Source of the DNA: Macrocybe gigantea
Taxonomy: Eukaryota > Basidiomycota > Agaricomycetes > Agaricales > Callistosporiaceae
DNA: 64,000 nt
NCBI GenBank assembly: GCA_011319805.1
Contig: SJRY01000143.1
Coordinates: 372,001 to 436,000, forward strand
Reading direction: 5' to 3'
Positions 1 to 11,300 of this stretch are shown here, piece after piece; position 1 is the stretch's first letter; every line of letters begins with the position of its first letter. The notes under the pieces are model-generated. The model was not told the origin of the DNA. It worked only from the letters and a program-made list of their open reading frames with translations, and made no database searches. Position numbers and translations under genes: made by a program.

Positions 1-552
1 CTGAAACTAATATTTTTACTTTCCACCACCACTCCCCACCCCACACCAACCTTTGTTCTGGTCTCTGTTATTGGTCCTTGTTCATTGCATTTGGAAGTGT
101 GAGAGGACTAGGGGTAACGTTGAGTCTGACCCTGTCTGAATCAAACATCACAAGGCCAGAGAGACCTACTGTGCATCTGACCAGGTAGTTTGCTGACCTG
201 GGGCATACCGAAGCAAGAGAGACCAGAGGACTTGGATGTGTGGACAGTCCCCACCTACCAACCACCTTTTCTCAAACATGCCCTTGAAGATCATTGTTGG
301 GAATGTGTATTGACCCGAAATGAGAAAGGAGTTGCCAGACCGCTAGGACTTCTGATGATAAAACCTTCCTTGACTGCTATTTGGGGCATCCCCATTGTAA
401 CAAGGATTTGAGCTGACCCATCTGCAGTTTAACAGGCACCTACCCCTTTTTCTCTGGATCCAACTGAAGTGGGAGTTGATAGTTGCACGCTGCCCACATG
501 GTACTATTCAACAAAAACACACCAAACACCAATCCCTCTTACCTCACACATT
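1..552. other. Unassigned non-coding stretch upstream of gag remnant
   Basis: No convincing coding region is visible here; the open frames are short and have no recognisable domain. The stretch directly precedes a decayed gypsy-type gag on the same strand, so it may be that element's LTR and leader. I could not find paired LTRs, clear TG...CA ends or a primer-binding site to support that. Confidence 0.4.
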
Positions 553-1408
553 ATGGAACTCATTACTGCCCTTTTTGCCTTCATCACCATCATCCTTACC
601 ACTCTTTTTACTGCCAATCATCTTGCCCTGGCCTGGAGCACTCTTTGAAACAATCTGCAGCAGGCCAAACAGGTTCAGAATGTGACACAGACTTTGGTCA
701 ATGCAATCAAAGAAGAACTGGATTTGGGCCAGAAGCCCAAAAGAATGAAATCAGAACTGCCAGATCCATATAAAGGGGATCCCGGTTTGATCAGAAGTTG
801 GCTTTGACATATGGAAGTCTACTTCGACAAAGAAGAAATTACCAACAAGTGGGATATGATCACCTATGCATTGCAATGGATCACAGGAGGCAAGGCTGAA
901 CATGCATAGAACTGGGCAGACTCCAAGCTACAAGAGTGGCTAGAGTTCAAGACAGAATTGAATAGATGTAGGCAGGAATTTGGAAACCATTCCATCTACG
1001 ATGATTGGAAACATGGCCATATCGTTACGCTAGCAACGGCTAATACTCCGGAAGTCAGAATGGACCCCCTTGGACATCTTCCACCATTCAAGGACTGGGA
1101 GAACTTCAAGGCAGAAGCCCATGAATTCTTCATGACCACAGAGACAAGGAATAATGCAATCATCTGGATTAAGGAACTGTCGCAGTGACAATGACTAGTC
1201 AAGGACTATATCATTGAATTCTGGAGCTGGGCTCCCTTGATGGAATATAACGATATCACTCTCATCAATATCTTTAAACATAGAATTGATCAGGCACTCA
1301 GATGTTGAATCATTGAACTAGGAGGTGTCCGTGAAGAGGACATCGACTAGTGGTATAAACAAGTGACAGAACTGGACTGGCAATATCACCAGGCCTAAAA
1401 GGAATTCG
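553..1408 (+). pseudogene. gag: Decayed Ty3/gypsy-type gag
   Basis: A broken frame starts at an ATG near 553 with a hydrophobic stretch (ELITALFAFITII) and runs with several in-frame stops to about 1400. Recognisable pieces are LPDPYKGDPGLIRSWL near 748, MEVYFDKEE, NKWDMITYALQWITGGKAE, an uninterrupted part at 958-1188, and a later piece around VKDYIIEFWSW at about 1200. This matches the retrotransposon gag layout seen in basidiomycete gypsy elements: a pocket with a PDPYKGD-like start followed by helical repeats. The protein would have been the particle capsid. It is unlike the Gag of Gypsy-1 at 56-57 kb, so it is a separate family. Only the 5' half survives; a minus-strand LINE-T fragment abuts at about 1408. 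Several stops are TGA or TAG at places where CGA or CAG would fit, consistent with C-to-T decay. Confidence 0.6.
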
Positions 1409-1876
1409 GAGGCCATAATATGAAGAGGATCCTCAAGTGATGACTGATGAATGATGCAGGTCCAATCAGAATGAGTAAGGCCTCCAATTACTGTCTTGCA
1501 CTCAACATTGTGAGCAGATGGAGCATGTCTTACTAAATTCCAAGCTGAGAGTGGAGAGGAGAACATCCATATGTATATATTTTCTATTTACGTTTTGAGA
1601 GAAAATATAAAGAAAAGAAATCAATGAGCACCTGCCTATACCTGGAACTACAGCCAGAGCTGTGCTACCAGAAGTGTCACTCATGACATGCCAGCCTCTG
1701 CATTACTCTGCAGGGAGGCATTAGAATGATTGCTACCTGATCATTTTCAATCACACACCAGTTTGTAATGTTCTTTGATCCAATCAGGATCAAAGTGGTT
1801 CTTCTAAAAGGGACACTTCTGATCATCGGTGGAGTGGTCTCAGCCACAGCTGAGATACTTTGGAGGGTAAGAGCAG
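1409..1876 (-). pseudogene. LINE-T fragment: ORF1 end and ORF2 endonuclease start
   Basis: The reverse complement of 1684-1876 matches the C-terminal coding part of LINE-T ORF1, past the zinc knuckles. ORF2 begins with ATG at 1684 in the sequence ATGA, so the ORF1 stop and ORF2 start overlap as in other copies. ORF2 shows the endonuclease beginning (FSQNVNRKYIHMDVLLS) and later the conserved HAPSAHNVE and WTCII stretch, with an internal loss around 1540. The fragment ends inside the endonuclease at about 1408. It adjoins a SINE-A copy in the opposite orientation at 1880, so the pair is not a simple SINE::LINE chimera. Confidence 0.7.
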
Positions 1877-1879
1877 GAA

Positions 1880-2709
1880 GGGCTGGTTGGCATAGCAGTA
1901 AACGCCTACATGATGCAGGCAGGAAGTATCATAACCCTGTAACAGTTGTTCCCACAAGGGAGGTGACTTGGTCATATGACTAAGCAGCTAGCACATGATA
2001 TAAGCTAGGTTATGCATCACACATGTGACTTACCCCACAATGTGGGTCAAATGTCACATGACCCTAACTCACGTGACCAGGTTTTCCTTAATGTGGATGG
2101 CCTTGGGATGTAAGTGCCGGACAATGCCTTAATCCAGCAGACCATATGTGATCCCTGATGTCAAAGTGTAGGGGCCGAAAGGATAAGGGACCATACCAGG
2201 AATTGGGCTGATAACCACCCAATGGTGTTTGAGCCAACAGGGTACCCAGTACCATGTGAGCTGCCTGAAGTAGGGGTCCACAGAGATTAGTCACTGCAGT
2301 ATGTTACCTGCTTAAGTTGGCAGAAGTAGATCCAGACCCGTTCAGTAAGGGTAACCTTGCTGTGATATCAGATGCCAGTCTGGCAGGCATATGGCAAGAC
2401 AGAGACCTTAGACAGATGGGAATCCACACACATGATGCATCTGCAAACCATCTGCTGGAGGACAGGAAGGCAGGACTGGGGGTTACACCCCTGATACTGC
2501 TGGACCATAGCAAGGCTGGACAGTCTCCAGTCCTTGGCTTGAGAGACCTAACTCCTCTGTCGGTGGTCCCTGGGATAATACACCCAGGTAACTGCTTAAG
2601 TTGAATCTGAAGTGTGAAACTCCCAGGTAACGGGCCACCTCTATAGCACAATAGAGGATCGGGCCTGAAGCTGGGGTAAGCTGCCTCTCCCACAAGGGAG
2701 CTAAACTTC
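1880..2709 (+). mobile_element. SINE-A, old decayed copy
   Basis: It starts with GGGCTGGTTGGCATAGC, the tRNA-like head seen in every SINE-A, and ends with the hairpin and CTAAACTT terminus. Most of the region between the A box and the B box is deleted: the head jumps from about 1917 into the body. The CANNTG-rich region and the central body are recognisable but diverged, with many CG-to-TG or CA changes. On the downstream side it is fused directly to LINE-T 5' UTR in the same orientation at 2710, so it follows the SINE-A::LINE-T pattern. No TSD could be recognised. Confidence 0.7.
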
Positions 2710-2885
2710 ACACTTATAAATATCTGTAAATAACATTCACACATCGCATCCATCATTCTACAGCATCAACAGTTGGGCCAATCATTGATCAAATTGCATA
2801 CCCAGATTCTATTATCCTTGAGCACTCCCCATTTCTGAAATTGTGAAAATTGGCTGAAAATTGCCCAGTTTATTAGAGTTTTTCT

Positions 2886-4728
2886 ATGAGTAATGACCTG
2901 CTCAACATTGTTGGCGGTGGTGGCCCCCCACTGCTCAATCCGCACCCCAGATGGCCTACTGCTAGTCCGTCCTGCTCTCCTGCTCCACCTCCTCCAGCCT
3001 GAGGGAGTGAGAGCCTCCTATTCCAAGATGGCAACAGTCTCATAGACACCGATAACATCAATATCTCTGATTCTGGAGGGCCTGCCAGACCCTCTGCCCC
3101 CTCCTCTCCATCAATTCTGTCCACTGAGGCAGCATACAATGACAATAGTATTGGCATTGCAATCTTCTCTGAAGGGGACCAGTTCCTTCATAATGAAGCT
3201 AAGGCCATAGCTGAATCTCTCACCACCCTCAAGGCTTGGATCCTAAAGGTCAGCTCATCCTCCATCCCTATCCCAGCAGGATATCAGTATGCCATCACTG
3301 AGGGCATTGCGACTCTGGTCAACAGTGCCTATAATATCAATATGTTCTCTGTCTCTACACTAGATGGGCCTCAGCACCCCCTTGGAAGGCGTTTGTAAGA
3401 AATTGTCAATGCCCACCTCCCTTCTCGTGGAAAGGTGACTCAGTTTACTGACCCTCACACCTCTCCTTCTGGTACCATACATCCAGAAGACTCTTGATCA
3501 AACATAGGCGCCCACCCTCCAAGACTGCCTCAGAACCCAAACTGCCCCCCTCCACCACAACCACAGTCCTGCTCCCAAACTCTGGGTCATAGACCACCTC
3601 CTCTTGTCAATAGGGCTACTCGCCCCACTGCTGGTAAGCACTCTTATGTGCAAGCTTTGGCCCAACTAGCCAATACCCCCACTGAAGCTATTGTAGCTTT
3701 GGCAAAGACCTTCCCACACCTCCCCATAGAAAAGATTGTCTTCTTGCAAAAGGAAGCGACCGGAGACTCTTCCAGACTACCTAAGAAGAAGGCAAAGTCC
3801 ACATCTCATGGCCCATCCTGATGTAATGTCAGGGTGATCTTCACCTTCCCTACAGACAATGTCTCTGTTGCCACTGGAACTCTTCTCTCAGCCTTCAATT
3901 GAGAGCTGACTGCTGGCAAATCCTGGATCCGATGTGAATCCATCCAGGATCATTCCGCCTCTTCATTCTCTTGCCTGATGATGAGGGTGGCCTCTCCTAA
4001 GGACTTCGGCATTTTGCATGAGGCTGCTCTCTGGTGTGCTCCAGTGGGATCTACCATCGAGCTCACTATTCCTATGAGTGTTTCCTATGTAAAACTGCTC
4101 AACATACCATACTTCAACACTGATGGGAGTGTTATCACTGTATGACCAGCTTACAAGATTCTCTGAGACTCTTTGTTCTCGGATCTTATCACTCTTGTTG
4201 GAGTCCTGCGTGTTATGCACAACTCCAAGAATTCCGATACTGCGACTGTTTGGTTTAATATCGAGGACATGTCAACTGGCCAGAACATTAAGGCTCTGGA
4301 CAACTGCATGGTTATAGTCTGGAACTGGTGATGCCAGTTCCATGCTGCTCTTGCATCACTGGGAGTTCCTCTCTGAGAATGGTGTTGGTGCTGGAGGCAT
4401 TCTGCTTTGAAGTGCAACCAGCAATCCCTCCAGTATCCAATCTGTGGGGAATCCCATAGAAAGGAGCACCACTGCATGCTTGCATCTTGCTGCAAAGTGA
4501 GACCTAAGGCTAACCCTCCTCACAAGGCCACTCCGGCAGGCCTACCCTGCCCACATGCTCTGAAGTATCTTAGCTGTGGCAAAGACCACTCCACTGATGA
4601 TCAGAAGTGCACCTTCTGGAAGAACCAATTTGATCCTGAATGGACAGCTAGTATGTGATCGAACATGATCAAGTCCCAAACATTCTAATGCCTTCCCACC
4701 ACATAATGTGGAGGCCGACACATCATGA
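2886..4728 (+). pseudogene. LINE-T ORF1 (nucleic-acid-binding protein), decayed
   Basis: The start ATG at 2886 and the first residues (NDLLNIVGGGGPPLLNPHP-like) match ORF1 of younger copies. Frame-breaking stops occur throughout. Order seen: proline-rich N-terminus, the central IGIAIF and KAWILKV region near 3140-3260, a NTPTEAIVALAKTFPHL region near 3670, and C-terminal Cys/His knuckles near 4370-4610 (CPICGESHRKEHH-like and CLSCGKDHSTDDQKC-like). The family role is RNA binding within the LINE ribonucleoprotein. The terminal TGA overlaps the ORF2 ATG at 4725. Confidence 0.7.
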
Positions 4729-5103
4729 GTGACACCTCCAGTGGATCAGCCCTGGCTGTCATCCCTGGATCAGGTGGGTGCTCACTGATTTCTTTGTTTC
4801 ATATTTTCTCCCAAAATGTAAATAGGAAATATGTATATATGGATGTTCTCCTCTCCACCTTGGGAGAGGATTATGATATTGTGTTCTTCCAAGAGCCCAC
4901 TTGGAACCTGTTGAGACAAGCCCTGTCAGCACATAGCACTGACAGCGAGCCAGTAATTGGAGTCCCAGTCACCCCAACTAGACTTGCAGCGTCCGCTGCT
5001 CATCATATGAGGATCCCCCTGCTGTGATGGCTTATGTTCACAACCACCTATGCCGGTTGTGCTCCTCCCTTAGACATAATCTCGTTGATAGTCACAATCT
5101 GAA
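4725..5103 (+). pseudogene. LINE-T ORF2 endonuclease fragment
   Basis: An open stretch of 100 aa starts at 4725 (MSDTSSGSALAVIPGSGG) and contains the APE-endonuclease pieces FSQNVNRKYVYMD and IVFFQEPTWN, the second with the metal-binding glutamate. The frame then breaks (TGA at about 5025). Sequence similarity continues to about 5100 before the 5' end of the next LINE-T copy. Confidence 0.7.
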
Positions 5104-5785
5104 GCTTCTCTTTCCACAACCCCTACTTGTAAACAACTGTAAACAACTCTTACAAACCACACTCCTCATTCTATGGTGACAACACTTGGGACGATCTCTG
5201 ATCAGGTTGCAGATCTGGATATCTTTATCCTTGAGCACTTCTTGTTTTTGAAATTGCAAAAATTGGCTGAAGATCCACCGATTTATTAGAGTTTTTCGAT
5301 GAGCAACAATCCGCTCAACATTGTTGGTGGCGGTGGTCTCCCACCACTGAATCCCCACCCTGGTCAGACGCCCTCAGGTCCCTTTCGATCCTCTGCTCTG
5401 CCCCTAGCTCATTCTGGGGACAAGAGCCTTCTTTTTCAAAGTGGTGATGGTCTTATGGATACCGACAATGCTGGCCCCTCCAACACAGGTGGGTCTGCCG
5501 AACCCACCATGCCCCCCTCCCTGTCGATGCTGTCTACTGAGGCAGCTTATAATGACAATTCCATTGGTATTGCAATCTTTCCTGAAGGGCATCAGTTCCT
5601 TCATGGTGAGGCAAAGGCCGCCACCGAATCTCTCGCCGCCCTTAAGGACTGGATCCTCAAAGTCGGCAAAGCTTCTGTCTCCATTCCGGCAGGCTATCAG
5701 TATGCCATCGCCAAGGGCATTGCAGTGCTTGTTACTACTGCTGGCAACATCAACATGTTCTCTGTCCCTACACTTGAAGGACCTC

Positions 5786-7000
5786 TTTTTTTTTTTTTTT
5801 TTTTTAAATCAACAATTTATAAAGCAGTGCTCGATGGCAGTCTGCTTGTAAATATACAATGGTACCTATAATAAATACGCGAAGTTTAGGGCCCTCCAAG
5901 TGGAGGACCCTTATCACTGTCTCCTTTGCAGGATAGGTGCTTGCTAGACTAAACCGTGGAATTCTGTGTCTAGACCCCGGAATCAACTTGGATTCAGAGC
6001 CTGGATTAGTCATCCAGGTGAACCGGCAGAGGATGAGTCCTCTCGGGCCAGAGTCAGGGGACTGCCCTGGTCTGCCACGGTCTGAATTTCAGCCAGGGAG
6101 TGAGTTACTAAGAGGCCAAGCCGACAGCAAGCTGGATATTGGTAAGCCCCACCTACTTTAATTTTCCCGTTCCTGAGCATGTGATTCACTGATGCCCAGA
6201 GGGCGTGGATCCCCAATCATGTCTCAGGTCTCTGCCTTGCCAGCATCCAGCCCCAGTGTGCACCCCTAGACCTAAGGCCTAGGCTGGGGAGTTCTACACC
6301 CATGCTTAATCCGGTTATGCATGCCCCACAAGGAGGTCTTAGGCTCCCACCTGAGCAGTGCTTTACGATCATGTGGTGGCTACCCCTAGGCCTGGGGACT
6401 CCCCAAGTGTGCCCAAGGACCGGTCCACACTACCAACACTGACTAACGACCAGGTTCTCAGCCTAATCCAGTTGGTTAGACTGGCGTGAGATTAACCAGT
6501 GGGGGTGTTCTGTCCTAAGCTCACAGTCTGAAGAGACTCCCTATTACAGGGTGCGCGGCACCTTCCAGAAGCGTGCATGCTCTGGAATGCCCCATTACAG
6601 GGTGCGCATCATAGGTCGGGTGGTTCTCAAGTCTTTCCCCTGCTTACCACGCCCTGTGCTTTTACTTCCTACTTGATCATATGATTAATCATATGACCAT
6701 TTCAGGCACAGCCTGTCAGAGGTCACCTGACCTGCCACTTTGGGCTCCCGCAATCATTCCTATCATGTGACCAGGTTACCACCCTAGTTACGGAAGGTCA
6801 TATGACCATGGTACTGCCTCAGAGTTGATTACCAACCTAAGTTACTGAGCACATGACAGTAACTGATGATGAGTTACATGCCTATCTCTACTTTCAAGGT
6901 ACAGGGGATGAGTAGGAATTGAACCCACAACCTTTCCAGTGGCTGCACAGCCACCTCTCCAGTCTTTAGTGGTGATTAAACCACTGGGCTACTGGGGCCC
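5786..7000 (-). mobile_element. SINE-B, complete copy with LINE-T tail and TSD
   Basis: In the element's own direction (minus strand) it begins at 7000 with a tRNA-like head, continues through a CANNTG-rich region and a long body, and reaches a hairpin (GGGTCCTCC-ACTT-GGAGGGCCC) with the terminus CTAAACTTCG at 5880. It then has 73 bp identical in kind to the LINE-T 3' end (5807-5879) and a poly(A) (T-run 5786-5806). It is flanked by a 15-bp duplication, CACTTGAAGGACCTC at 5771-5785 and CACTTGAGAGATCTC at 7001-7015, with three transitions. I saw no run of four T on the transcribed strand between head and tail. A LINE-dependent Pol III SINE is the best reading, although 1.2 kb is long for a SINE. 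Confidence 0.85.
6915..6991 (-). promoter_or_regulatory. Pol III internal promoter of SINE-B (A and B boxes)
   Basis: On the minus strand, TAGCCCAGTGG (6991-6981) fits the tRNA A-box consensus TRGCNNAGNGG, and GGTTCAATTCC (6925-6915) fits the B-box consensus GGTTCRANYCC. The gap of 55 bp between them is within tRNA range and resembles tRNAs with a long variable arm. The head starts 9 nt upstream of the A box at 7000, as expected for Pol III initiation. I cannot say which tRNA it derives from. Confidence 0.8.
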
Positions 7001-8390
7001 CACTTGAGAGATCTCAACAGCATCTTGGAGTGTGCTTGCAGGAAATTGTGAGTGCGCACCTTCCTTCGCATGGGAAATCCACTCGTTTTGCTAATCCCAT
7101 CCCTCACCACTCCCCCTCTGGTACTGTGTGACCGGAGGACTCTCGTTCAAATCAGGGTGCCCCGCCTCCGAGACCGGCTCAGAATCCGAACTGCCCTCCT
7201 CTACCCCTCACGCGTGATCTTGTTCCCGGACCCCTGGACATGGACCACCTCCCCCAGTCAATAGGGCCACCTGCCCTTCTTCCAGCAAGCGCTCTTATGT
7301 GCAAGCCTTGGCCCAACCAGCCAATACTCCCGCTGAGGCTATTGTAGCCTTGGCAAAAACTTTTCCACACCTCCCCACTGAAAAGACTGTCTCCTTGCAA
7401 AAGGAAGCAACCAGAAAGCCATCTGGACCATCTAAGAAGAAGGCCAATCCACTTTGCATGGACCATCCCAGCATAATGTCCAGGTCAGTTACTCCTTTCT
7501 GGGTAACAATGATTCTGTTGCCACTGGAGCTCTTCTTAATACCCTTAATAGGGCGTTAACTGCTGCTAAATCCTGGATTTGATGTGAATCCATCCAGGAT
7601 CACTCTCTGCCTCCTCGTTCTCCTGCTTGATGATGAGGGTGGTGTCTCCAAAAGATCTCAGCATTTTATGTGAGGCTGCTCTCTGCTGTGCTCTGGAAGG
7701 ATCTACTGTCGAGCTCACTATTCCGACAAGCATTTCCTATTTGAAACTGCTTGATGTTCCTTACTTCAACGCCGATGGCAGTATTATCACTGCCTGGCAA
7801 GCTTACGAGATTCTCTGAGATTCCTCTTTCTCGGACCTCATCACCCTCGTTGGGGTTCCGCATGTTATATGCAACTCCAAAAACTCCGATACTGCAACTG
7901 TGTGGTTCAACATCAAAGACATGTCAACTGGCCAGAACGTAAAGGCTCTGGACAATTGTATGGTTATGGTCAGGAATTGGTGCTGCCGATTCAAGGCTGC
8001 CCTCTCTTTGCCGGGAGTTCCTCTCTGTGAACGGTGCTAGTGCTGGGGGCACTCAGCTCTGAAGTATAACCAGCAATCTCTTCACTGCCTGCTCTGTGGG
8101 AAATCTCACAGAAAGGAACACCACCATACCCTGGCGTCTTGCTGCAAGCCTCAACCCAAGGCCAACCCTCCTTGCGAGGCCACGCCAGCAGGTCAACTCT
8201 GCCCCCATCCTCCGAAGTGTCTCAGCTGTGGCTGAGACCACTCCACCGATGACCAGAAGTGCTCCTTCTGGAAGAATCGCTTTGATCCTCATTGGATTAA
8301 AGAACATTACAAGCTGGTACGTGATCATAAATGATCAGGTAATAATCATTCTAATGCCTCCCCACAGTGTAATGCGGAGGCCGATGCATT

Positions 8391-11300
8391 ATGAGCATCT
8401 TCTCGGATAGCGCAGCTTTGGCTGTGATCCCCGGTCCAGGGAGATGTTCATTGATCTCTTCTTTTCATATTTTCTCTCAGAATGTAAATAGAAAATATGT
8501 ATATATGGACATGCTCCTCTCTACTCTCAGAGAGAATTATGATATTTTGTTTTTCCAAAAACCTGCTTGGAATCTCATAAGACATGCCCCATCTGCTCAC
8601 AATGTTGAGGGCGAGGCAGTAATTGGAGGTCCCACCCACCCGGATTGGACCTGCATAGTCCGCTGGTCATCTCTCAAGGACCCCCCTTGAGTAATGGCCT
8701 ATGTACATAACAGGCTTCATCGCCTGCATCTGTCCCTTCATCGCGACTTAGTGGACAGTCATGATCTTATAATTATCAGCTTCGCCACTCCTGGTGAGCC
8801 CCTTTTTCTTGCTAACACCTACTCTGATGTGGATACTAGTGCTATTTGTCTCTTGCATGACTGTGCTGAGTGTTCCGCTTTTCCCAACCTGATTTATCTC
8901 AGAGGAGATTTCAATTGTCATTATGAACTATGGGATAGAGTTCATAATTTGCAGTGTTCTCGAGGCAAAATGCTGTGTAATGCAGCTCTAACCTCAGTTT
9001 AGAATGGTCGGAATCTAATAACCCTAGGCTGACGTTCATTTCACACAACCCCAAGCTTCAGCCATCGGTTATTGACTTGATGTTCATCCCCATTGATAGT
9101 GTGGATTGTCATCCCCACATTGTAGATGCACTCAAGCTGACATTGGATCATGCCCCGTTGTCACTGGCATTGGACGTTCCTCTGCTAGACCTATCTGTCT
9201 GGCATTCTATGTTGAGTAAGGATAGCATGCCAGAGTTTATCTCTGACATTGCTAGTGATCTTTTCGGTATGGACATTGTCCCTATCAGGAATAATAACGA
9301 CCTCGAAAGTGTCTTGTCGACACTTTCAAAGGCCATCAACCAGGCTTGGAATCTTCATTCCAGGGAATGCAAGCTCTCGAAATGGAGCAAGGGCTGGTGG
9401 AACCAGCATTGTTCTGAGACTCTTGATACTTTCAGGCAGACCAGGTCTGAAAGGGATCATCACATCTGGCGTCGAGCCGTCAAAGATGCTAAATGTGCCT
9501 TCTTCGATCAACGGATCAAGGAGGTGGCTAAAAAGTCTCATCATCCATGGGACTTAGCTGCATGGATGAAACAGAGACCTTTACCAGATTATGAGGCCAT
9601 CTCTTTTCAGGGACAGCCTTGCAAACTCTATCAAAGCACTCTGGAATGCACTTGATAAGTCTTAGAATGCTGCGTCTGATTGCGCAGTCAATTTGGATTG
9701 CCTCAATGATCTTGAGTCACATCCAATGTGGGACTGGTGTTAAAACTAGGCACAGGGAACACTCTGGACGAGCCTTAAAACCTAGAAGTCCTGAGTGAGA
9801 ACACTAGTAATTGAGTTATGTACAAGTACTTGCCTAGAAGTCCTGAGTGAGAACACTGAGGACTTCAAGGCGCTCTGTGCTACCTATATATATGTGTAGA
9901 AGGCTGTGTGCGCAGCCTATGGCTGCGCATTGCTGCAGGCACAGCTGTAGGCTGTGCACTGCTGCGGATACAGCCATTTACTATGCATTGCTGCAGATGC
10001 AGCCACAGGCTGCGCATTGCTCCACACACAGCTATAGGCTGTGTGCATTGCTAGGCACATAGCCTGGGTCCTGTCCTATGCACAAGTCCGGACAGGAGGG
10101 GCATTTCTAACAACTGGGTCCCGTTCTTTGCTACAGAACTCCGAGAAGCCTTGGAACCCTGTAGCAACACCTCGGCACCAGGACCAGATCATCTATCCTG
10201 GAACCATGTTAAACAGCTTGTGAAATTCCCTCACGTAGCTGTGTTTGTCTTAAACATTGCCAATGCATGTCTAGATCTGGGTCATTGGCCCTCCTACTTT
10301 AAGCAGAGCTTGTCGGTGATCATTCTGAAACCTGGCAAACCTGCATATGATACCCCAAAAGCCTTTCATCCGATCATGCTTTTGAATATGCTTGGCAAGC
10401 TTGTCGAGAAAATGCTGGCACAACGTATGCAATACGAAGTGATTAAATTTGCTGTTTTCAATCCAAAACAGTTCGGCAGCATCCGGCAGAACTCAACTGA
10501 GGATGCGGGCATCTTTCTTACCTACATCATCCATCAGGGATGGTCTAAGGGGTTCAAAACAAGCATCATTGCTTTTGATGTCAAATATTTTCCTTCACTT
10601 AACCATCATATGGTAGTAAGGATTCTCCAACATGGAGGCTTTGCACGATAAGTGTCAAAGTTCTTTGAATCTTATCTCGTTGTGCACAAAACTTCTTACG
10701 CCTGGTGTAGCACTATTTCCCCAGAGTTCGATGCTGATGTGGGTATTGGCCAAGGCTCTGTACTATCTGCACTTTATTTAGTGCCTGTGCTGAAGTTATA
10801 CCAGAAAACTGGTGATATGCCAGTTATCATGTCATTTGTTGATGATGGACTGATCATTGCTCAGTCCAGATCCACAGCGGACAATGTTCCGAAACTGCAG
10901 AGAGCTTATGCATGTCTACATAACCTCCTCACTGACTTTGGTCTTATTGTTGAATACAACAAGACTGAACTACAGCATTTTTCGTGCAATAGTGTAGACC
11001 CTCGTCTGTCCACTGACTTGGGATTTGCTCTGTTTACAGGCAACACCCTGCTTTGACCCAAGGATGTCTGGCAATACCTTGGGTTCTTCTTGGATGTGTG
11101 CCTATCCTTTAAGGAGCATGTTCGTTTCTATGCTACGAAAGCCCTGACTATGGCCAGAGCCTTTCAAATGTTGGGCAACTCTATTCGAGGCTTATCCCTC
11201 AACAGAAACGCATCCTCTACCTGTCATGCACGTGACCAATCGCAATGTATAGCTGCTTATTATGGAATTTCAACAGCATGCATAATGTCGCACTGTTGAA

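Larger units (their letters stand above)
2710..5103 (+). mobile_element. LINE-T, old copy, 5' part
   Basis: This old copy begins inside the 5' UTR directly after the SINE-A terminus, continues through a decayed ORF1 (2886-4728) and into the first part of ORF2 (from 4725), and is cut at about 5103, where the 5' end of another LINE-T begins. Compared with younger copies, CG dinucleotides are largely replaced by TG or CA (for example around the ORF1 start). There is no 3' end or poly(A), so this is a remnant. Confidence 0.75.
5299..8394 (+). pseudogene. LINE-T ORF1, interrupted by SINE-B
   Basis: The first 160 codons (5299-5785) are open and match the N-terminal domain: glycine- and proline-rich start, then STEAAYNDNSIGIAIFPEGH and AALKDWILKV. 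Coding resumes at 7016 after the SINE-B insertion and its TSD, but with stops and shifts. The Cys/His knuckles lie at about 8025-8270 and the ORF closes with TGA overlapping the ORF2 ATG at 8391. By family, the product binds LINE RNA and may act as a chaperone. In the related copies the N-terminal 100 residues are low-complexity and probably disordered. Confidence 0.75.

Noticed and set aside
1..1000. Histidine-rich frame at 483-773 as a small protein.
   Set aside because: It runs in another phase over the leader and start of the decayed gag and has no support of its own.
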